In this document: piece after piece, positions 57,199-64,000 of the stretch
Numbering within the stretch: the first letter of the stretch is position 1
Layout: the number at the start of each line of letters is the position of its first letter
From: an uncultured Anaerolineae bacterium
GTDB taxonomy: Bacteria; Chloroflexota; Anaerolineae; J036; Brachytrichaceae
Assembly (NCBI GenBank): GCA_937959265.1
Contig: CALGMA010000006.1
Span: 62,001-126,000, forward strand
Direction: 5' to 3'
DNA length: 64,000 nt
Program-made: the position numbers and the translations under genes
Notes under the pieces: generated by a model
What the model saw: the letters and a program-made list of their open reading frames with translations, nothing else
Database searches by the model: none
What the model was told of the DNA's origin: nothing

Positions 57199-58530
57199 AT
57201 GGGCAAGACATTCGCAGAGAAGGCGCTGGCGCGCGCTTCGGGTCAGCCGGAGACGACCGCCGGGCAAATCGTTGACGCGCGTCCCGATCGCGTGCTCAGC
57301 CACGACAACACCGCAGCCATTTACCGATTGTTCAAGCAGCTCGGCATCGAGCGGGTCAAGTACCCCGAACGCCTGTGCATCACGCTCGATCACGCCGTGC
57401 CCGCGCCGACGACGCAACACGCGCAAAACCACGCCGAGGTGCGTCGCTTCGTCCGCGAGCAGGGCGTCCGACATTTCTTTGAAGTCGGGCGCGGCATCTG
57501 CCATCAGGTGCTTAGCGAAGAGGCGCTAGTGCTGCCGGGGATGACCATCCTCGGCTCGGACTCGCACACGACGCATTTTGGGTGGCTGGGCGCGTTCGGC
57601 GCCGGCATCGGGCGCAGCGAAGTGGCAGCTCTCTGGGCGACGGGCGAACTGTGGCTGCGCGTGCCGGAAAGCATGCAGGTCATCGTCACCGGCAGCCTGC
57701 CGCCATGGGTCACGGCTAAGGATTTCTGCCTCAAGCTGATCGGCGATCTCGGCCAGGACGGGGGCCTATATCGCTCCGTGGAATTTCACGGCGATGGCGT
57801 CGGCCGGCTGAGCTTGGAAAGCCGGATGGTCATTCCCAACATGATGGCGGAATTCGGCGCGAAGAACGCTTACCTGCCGCCGGATGAGGCGGTCTTCGCG
57901 TATCTGGAAGAACGCCTACAGCGTCGCCTGCGCGCGGCAGAAACGCAGCAAGATGCGGTCGAATGCGCCGCTGTCGAATCACAACTTTCCACTCTGCGGA
58001 GCAACGCGCTGTATCCCGACGCCGACGCGAACTACGCCGTCGCATATCGCTACGAACTAAGCGCGCTCGAGCCGATGGTCGCGCAGCCGCATCGCGTGGA
58101 CAACGTCGCGCCGATCAGCGAGGTGAAGGGCCGGCCGGTGCAACAGGCTTGGCTGGGCACGTGCACGAATGGCCGGCTTGAAGACATCGCCGCCGCGTGC
58201 GATGTGCTGCGCGGCCGGCGCATCGCACGCACCACGCGCCTACTGTGGAATCCGGCGTCGTCCGAGGTGCTGCAAGCCGCGCTTCGGCTCGGCTATGTGG
58301 CGACCTTCCTGGAGGCCGGCGGCGTGATCAGCGCGCCTGGGTGCGGCCCGTGTATGGGTAATCACATGGGCGTGCCGGCAGTGGGCGAAGTCACGATCAG
58401 CAGCGCCAATCGCAACTTCCGCGGGCGCATGGGCACGCGGGAAGCCGAGATCTACCTCGCTTCACCCGCGGTGGTTGCCGCCAGCGCCGTCGCCGGCGTC
58501 ATCGCCGACCCGCGAGAAATTGCCGGCTGA
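57199..58530 (+). CDS. 3-isopropylmalate dehydratase / homoaconitase large subunit-like protein
   Basis: A 443-residue aconitase-family large subunit without the swivel domain. Iron-sulfur Cys residues lie in [15 protein letters not shown] and [15 protein letters not shown]; other marks are [46 protein letters not shown] and [20 protein letters not shown]. The archaeal-type LeuC/HacA subfamily fits best: leucine or lysine/2-oxoacid chain extension. No small subunit (LeuD) is adjacent, so it must be encoded elsewhere. ATG at 57199; an upstream in-frame GTG overlaps the divergent gene and is rejected. Confidence 0.9.
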   Translation: MGKTFAEKALARASGQPETTAGQIVDARPDRVLSHDNTAAIYRLFKQLGIERVKYPERLCITLDHAVPAPTTQHAQNHAEVRRFVREQGVRHFFEVGRGICHQVLSEEALVLPGMTILGSDSHTTHFGWLGAFGAGIGRSEVAALWATGELWLRVPESMQVIVTGSLPPWVTAKDFCLKLIGDLGQDGGLYRSVEFHGDGVGRLSLESRMVIPNMMAEFGAKNAYLPPDEAVFAYLEERLQRRLRAAETQQDAVECAAVESQLSTLRSNALYPDADANYAVAYRYELSALEPMVAQPHRVDNVAPISEVKGRPVQQAWLGTCTNGRLEDIAAACDVLRGRRIARTTRLLWNPASSEVLQAALRLGYVATFLEAGGVISAPGCGPCMGNHMGVPAVGEVTISSANRNFRGRMGTREAEIYLASPAVVAASAVAGVIADPREIAG

Positions 58531-58587
58531 GTCAGCAGAAATTCATAGATTTGCGCCGTCGCCCGATGTTATACTGTTAGACTGAGC

Positions 58588-58671
58588 GCCGAAGTGGCGG
58601 AACTGGCAGACGCGCACGACTCAAAATCGTGTTCCCTTACGGGAGTGTGGGTTCGATTCCCACCTTCGGCA
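58588..58671 (+). tRNA. tRNA-Leu (anticodon CAA)
   Basis: Acceptor GCCGAAG pairs with CTTCGGC; D arm GCGGAACTGGCAGACGC; anticodon stem CACGA/TCGTG around loop CTCAAAA gives anticodon CAA; a long class II variable arm (TTCCCTTACGGGAG); T arm GTGGG-TTCGATT-CCCAC. Discriminator A, no encoded CCA. A TATACT box at 58570-58575 precedes it. Confidence 0.96.
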
Positions 58672-58679
58672 TCCCAACC

Positions 58680-58765
58680 GCAATTGCGCCGAACGCCCAC
58701 ATCAGCCTGGCTTCACCTTATACGCATCTCGCCTCTCGTGCGGGCACTGCAATTGCGCCGAATGC
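58680..58765. repeat. Direct repeats GCAATTGCGCCGAAYGC flanking the permease promoter region
   Basis: Copies at 58680-58696 and 58749-58765 differ at one base and are 69 bp apart. The second copy abuts the permease start codon and a TTATAC box lies between them. The internal GCAATTGC is palindromic, so these could be regulator sites. Confidence 0.7.
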
Positions 58766-61003
<2,238 letters not shown>

Positions 61004-61078
61004 CTCCCTACGATGCGGGTTGAATGCGGCGCCAGGAGCGCCAGGTAAAAAAATTCGTTCACAACAGGAGGGAAAGCT

Positions 61079-61543
61079 ATGGCAACTTATCTGACTCGCA
61101 GGACTTGGAATCCGGCCGGTGAGATGCTCGCGCTGAGCGAAGTGATGGATCAGCTGATGCGCAACGCCTTCGTCAACACCAGCCGCTGGCTGGGGGATGG
61201 CTTTGATTTCGACGCGCCGGCAGTGGATATCGTGGAGACGCCGGATGGCTTCACGGTCAAGGCAGCGTTGCCCGGTTGGAAGCCAGAGGACGTAGACGTG
61301 ACGGTGGAGAACGGCATGCTCACCCTGAAGGGCGAGTGGAAGCAGGAGGAAGAGGCCAAGGACGAGAAGAGCCGCTGGCATCGCCGGGAGATCCGCTACA
61401 GCTCATTCGAGCGGAGCATTGCGCTGCCCACTGAGGTAGAGGCGGATAAGGCGAAGGCCACGTTCGAGAACGGCATTCTCACCCTGAACATTCCGAAGGC
61501 CGAAGTCGTCAAGCCGAAGCAGATCAAGATTGCTGTGAAGTAA
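61079..61543 (+). CDS. Hsp20/alpha-crystallin small heat-shock protein
   Basis: A 154-residue small heat-shock protein. The alpha-crystallin domain spans about residues 45-140: PAVDIVETPDGFTVKAALPG, WKPEDVDVTVENGMLTLKGE and the C-terminal AKATFENGILTLNIPKAE, followed by an IxI/V-like tail (VVKPKQIKI). It holds unfolding proteins as an oligomeric chaperone. ACAGGAGGG lies nine bases before the ATG. A strong hairpin and an intrinsic terminator follow, so it is probably monocistronic. Confidence 0.95.
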   Translation: MATYLTRRTWNPAGEMLALSEVMDQLMRNAFVNTSRWLGDGFDFDAPAVDIVETPDGFTVKAALPGWKPEDVDVTVENGMLTLKGEWKQEEEAKDEKSRWHRREIRYSSFERSIALPTEVEADKAKATFENGILTLNIPKAEVVKPKQIKIAVK

Positions 61544-61579
61544 CCTCGCGGTGCGTCGCGCGACGCGATCACTGGCGGA

Positions 61580-61610
61580 TGGGGCGGTGCGGAGTCGCCG
61601 CACCGCCCCA
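61580..61610 (+). promoter_or_regulatory. Perfect 13-bp-arm hairpin downstream of hsp20
   Basis: TGGGGCGGTGCGG (61580-61592) pairs exactly with CCGCACCGCCCCA (61598-61610) around a 5-base loop, just before the terminator; likely protects the hsp20 3' end. Confidence 0.7.
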
Positions 61611-61615
61611 GGGGG

Positions 61616-61642
61616 CCGGCCGGCAGGCCGGTTTCTCTTTTT
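61616..61642 (+). terminator. Intrinsic terminator of hsp20
   Basis: CCGGCC, a 4-base loop GGCA, GGCCGG, then TTTCTCTTTTT. Plus-strand orientation, 72 bp after the hsp20 stop. Confidence 0.8.
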
Positions 61643-61687
61643 CCCACGCCGATTCTCAGTCGGCAGGATGTCGCCTCTACGCTGTGC

Positions 61688-63631
61688 TCACCCTTTGAGC
61701 ACGCGCGCGTCGCCCAGCCGACGGGTCACGCCGATCGCGTCGAGGTGCTCCATCAGCGCCAGGGCGTATTTGCGCGTCGTGCCGAACAGGTCACGCGCCT
61801 GCGCTGCAGTGATCGAACCCTCGCGCGCGATGAAGTCACGCACCCGCTCCACCGCCTGCGCATAGGTCTCTGGCAGCAAAATCACCTCGTCGTTGAGTTG
61901 AACGAGCATGCGCCGCCGGAGCATCGCTTCATAGACCGGATCGCCGACGGCGGCGCGCGCCTCTTTGACGGACGGCGTCGCCCAGGGCTGCGTCCGGCAC
62001 CGCGCCAGCAGCGCATCCACCGCCGCCTGCTGGTCGGCATCGAAGCGGACTTCATGACCAGCCAGCCGCACCACGCCACCGGCATCTACGAAGAAACCGA
62101 CCGGATCGGACGGGTCGTTACATGACCTTAGAAGGGCGTCGAAGACGTCCGCGGGCAGATTCAGTCGGCCACGCAACGCCTCACGCGGCATACCCTCGAC
62201 AAGCGGATGCGCCTTGTGATAGGCATCAAGGACTTCCTGCGCGCTGTGGCGCATCTGCTGCCATGTCTCGCGCCGCCCCAGGATGTTGCCGCCCCTGGCG
62301 TCTTGGGCGATGATGATCGCACCCCGCTCAGACAGATCAGCCAGGGCTGCCTGCAAATCCTCGGCTTCCAGTTGCGCTCTGGCCGCTGCTTCGGCCGGCA
62401 AGGCGAAGGCCAGTTCCTCCAACGCCTGCAAGAGACGCTCAGCAGGCGAGCCACGCTGCAACGTCGCCAGTCGTTTCAGCACCTGATCGTCGGCGCGCCC
62501 CCCCCTGCGCCGGTAGCGCATCCGCGGATGTGCGTCGGCGATCACCCCGCCGCCAATGGTGACCGATGGAGAAGGCAAGCGCACGATAAAGCGGTCGCCG
62601 TTGGCCAACGCCATTGGCGCGGCCAGTTGCAACTGCGCCCAGCCCGATTCGCCCGGCATGAGCACATCCCCCTCCAACAGCCAGACGCGCGCGATGCTAT
62701 GAGCCGCGCCGCTGAAGATCTTCACCTCGGCGTTGTGGCGCAACGCAAACGCGCGGCGAAGAGCGGCTGCCTGGCGCGCGTTGTCGCTCAGCAACTCCAG
62801 CCAGGCGTCAACCAGCGTCGTCGGAGCAAGCGCGCCGGGGCGGGCGACGACGCTGCCGCGCGCAATACGTTCGGCCTCGACGCCGGAGAGGTTGACGGCC
62901 AGACGGCTGCCCATTTGGGCGCGGGCGATCTTCTGCTTATGCGTTTGTAGGCCACGAATGCGCGCGGGCAAAGCCTCACCGCGCTGGGTGATCACCTCGA
63001 CCTCATCGCCGACCTCGAAGACGCCGTCGCTCAGCGTGCCGGTCACCACAACACCGAACCCCGGCAGCGTAAAGGCGCGATCCACCGGCAGGCGCGGCCG
63101 GCCTATATCGCGACGCGCGGGCGCATCCGCCAACGCGCGCGCCAAAGCCGCTCTTAGCTCTGCCAAACCTTGGCCGGTCTTTGCGCTGACCGGCACGATG
63201 GCCGCGCCGGCCAGCGGCGTTCCTGCGAGCAACCGGCGGATCTCGTCGTTCACCAGCGCGACCCACGTCGGGTCGGATATGAGATCCAGCTTGGTCAAGG
63301 CGACGACGCCACAGCGCACCTGAAGCAGGCCGAGGATGGCGAGATGCTCGATAGTCTGGGGCATTGGGCCTTCGTCGGCTGCGATGACCAGCAAGGCCGC
63401 ATCTACGCTGCCGACGCCGGCCAGCATGTTCTCGATGAAGTCAATGTGGCCGGGCACATCCACGACGCCCACCGGTTCGCCATCCGGCAGGGTCATCCAC
63501 GCGAAGCCGAGATCTATCGTCATCTCGCGCTGCTGTTCTTCGCGCAGCCGGTCGGGGTCAATGCCGGTCAGCACGCGCACCAGCGTGGATTTGCCGTGGT
63601 CAACGTGGCCTGCGGTGGCAATCACGCGCAT
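61688..63631 (-). CDS. selB: Selenocysteine-specific translation elongation factor
   Basis: A 647-residue GTPase. G1 is GHVDHGKSTLVRVLTG, switch region EEQQREMTIDLGFA, G3 VDVPGHIDFIENML, G4 LTKLD. Beta-barrel domains follow (RAFTLPGFGVVVTGTL, RIRGLQTHKQKIARAQMGSR), then a long C-terminal winged-helix region ending FGTTRKYALALMEHLDAIGV, the SelB part that binds the SECIS hairpin. ATG at 63631 was chosen by homology. It delivers Sec-tRNA to UGA codons, so the genome should encode selenoproteins, but selA, selD, tRNA-Sec and any selenoprotein are not in this window. Confidence 0.95.
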   Translation of the reverse strand: MRVIATAGHVDHGKSTLVRVLTGIDPDRLREEQQREMTIDLGFAWMTLPDGEPVGVVDVPGHIDFIENMLAGVGSVDAALLVIAADEGPMPQTIEHLAILGLLQVRCGVVALTKLDLISDPTWVALVNDEIRRLLAGTPLAGAAIVPVSAKTGQGLAELRAALARALADAPARRDIGRPRLPVDRAFTLPGFGVVVTGTLSDGVFEVGDEVEVITQRGEALPARIRGLQTHKQKIARAQMGSRLAVNLSGVEAERIARGSVVARPGALAPTTLVDAWLELLSDNARQAAALRRAFALRHNAEVKIFSGAAHSIARVWLLEGDVLMPGESGWAQLQLAAPMALANGDRFIVRLPSPSVTIGGGVIADAHPRMRYRRRGGRADDQVLKRLATLQRGSPAERLLQALEELAFALPAEAAARAQLEAEDLQAALADLSERGAIIIAQDARGGNILGRRETWQQMRHSAQEVLDAYHKAHPLVEGMPREALRGRLNLPADVFDALLRSCNDPSDPVGFFVDAGGVVRLAGHEVRFDADQQAAVDALLARCRTQPWATPSVKEARAAVGDPVYEAMLRRRMLVQLNDEVILLPETYAQAVERVRDFIAREGSITAAQARDLFGTTRKYALALMEHLDAIGVTRRLGDARVLKG

Positions 63632-63694
63632 CGGACGTGCAGATTGCAATTGCGGAATCGGAGATTAGCAATCGCCATCCCCAACTTCCATTTC

Positions 63695-64000
63695 TCACTC
63701 GACGAGATCCGCCGCCATATCCACGTCGTCAAGTTGCTCGGGGGGCGCGGCTTGAGCTTCGGCCTGCGCCTGGCGCTTCTTGCGCTGCCGGCGCGAGGGT
63801 TTGATCTCGCTGGGCACATTGATCCTGGCTTGATCCAGCAGCCGGTTGGCCTCGGCCAGCCATTCGCGGCCGGCGTTCGCGTAGGCCTGCGAGAACGCCT
63901 CGAGGATGTCGTAGAGCGGGGTGATCTGAGGCTGCAGCTTCGGCAGCTCTTCTTCCACCTCCGCGATGCGCGGTTCGAGCTCGCTGATGCGCCGGTCGCG
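63695..64000 (-). CDS. Hypothetical coiled-coil protein, C-terminal part (5' end outside window)
   Basis: The frame is open to the window edge, so about 101 C-terminal residues are seen. It starts in a charged coiled coil (RISELEPRIAEVEEELPKL), continues with a helix containing EAFSQAYANAGREWLAEANR, then a Lys/Arg-rich stretch (SRRQRKKRQAQAEAQ) and an acidic tail (DDVDMAADLVE). No enzyme motif. I do not recognise it. It lies 63 bp upstream of selB on the same strand. Confidence 0.6.
   Translation of the reverse strand, partial: RDRRISELEPRIAEVEEELPKLQPQITPLYDILEAFSQAYANAGREWLAEANRLLDQARINVPSEIKPSRRQRKKRQAQAEAQAAPPEQLDDVDMAADLVE

Overview
The window is a GC-rich, densely packed bacterial chromosome segment with no insertion sequence, phage gene or CRISPR array that I can see. 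The gene content suggests a Chloroflexota bacterium, possibly Anaerolineae-like. The hints are many lipoprotein solute-binding proteins with Ala/Pro/Gln/Thr-rich linkers, a helix-turn-helix/STAND ATPase regulator, frequent GTG/TTG starts, and -10 boxes placed almost directly against start codons. This assignment is an inference from style and content; no marker gene here settles it.

Layout. 1-4.2 kb: end of a PfkB kinase, a polyprenol/phytol-kinase-like membrane protein, an MTA/SAH-deaminase-type amidohydrolase, and MalQ. 4.3-7 kb: a signal peptidase I homologue lacking both catalytic residues, and a modular lipoprotein (family 3 binding domain, NBR1-like domain, three Ig-like domains). 7.2-9.9 kb: a B12-dependent diol/glycerol dehydratase with fused large and medium subunits and a short small subunit. 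10-16.8 kb: a branched-chain amino-acid type transporter without ATPases, then a CtpE-like P-type ATPase. 16.8-21.5 kb: MATE exporter and a sugar ABC transporter without ATPase. 21.8-35 kb: cystathionine beta-synthase, acetyltransferase, STAND regulator, a 71-aa orphan gene, a divergent Lrp regulator / DUF6421-like fusion pair, TrxB, Hpt, an oxidoreductase fusion, TsaD and GatB.

35-52.7 kb is the most unusual part. It holds two divergent gene sets leaving one 130-bp control region. The minus-strand set has cupin, gluconate-dehydrogenase-subunit-3-like protein, GMC oxidoreductase, LivG, LivF, LivH, LivM, LivK, a glutamine-synthetase-like enzyme and an amidohydrolase. The last two look like a split FluG. 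The plus-strand set has an enolase-superfamily dehydratase/racemase, a sugar-type ABC transporter without ATPase, a butanediol-dehydrogenase-like Zn enzyme and an aldehyde dehydrogenase. Together they look like uptake plus oxidation/dehydration of a sugar-like substrate and uptake plus gamma-glutamyl or amide chemistry on a nitrogenous one; the substrates are unknown.

52.7-64 kb is mostly housekeeping: Rnc, FabF, a family 2 glycosyltransferase, an MFS transporter, a LeuC/homoaconitase-like enzyme, tRNA-Leu(CAA), a YraQ/ArsP-type permease, Tgt, Hsp20, SelB and the end of an unidentified coiled-coil protein. Regulatory DNA includes two -35/-10 promoters with 16-bp spacers and one with 17 bp, two clear terminators, and long perfect hairpins after several solute-binding-protein genes.
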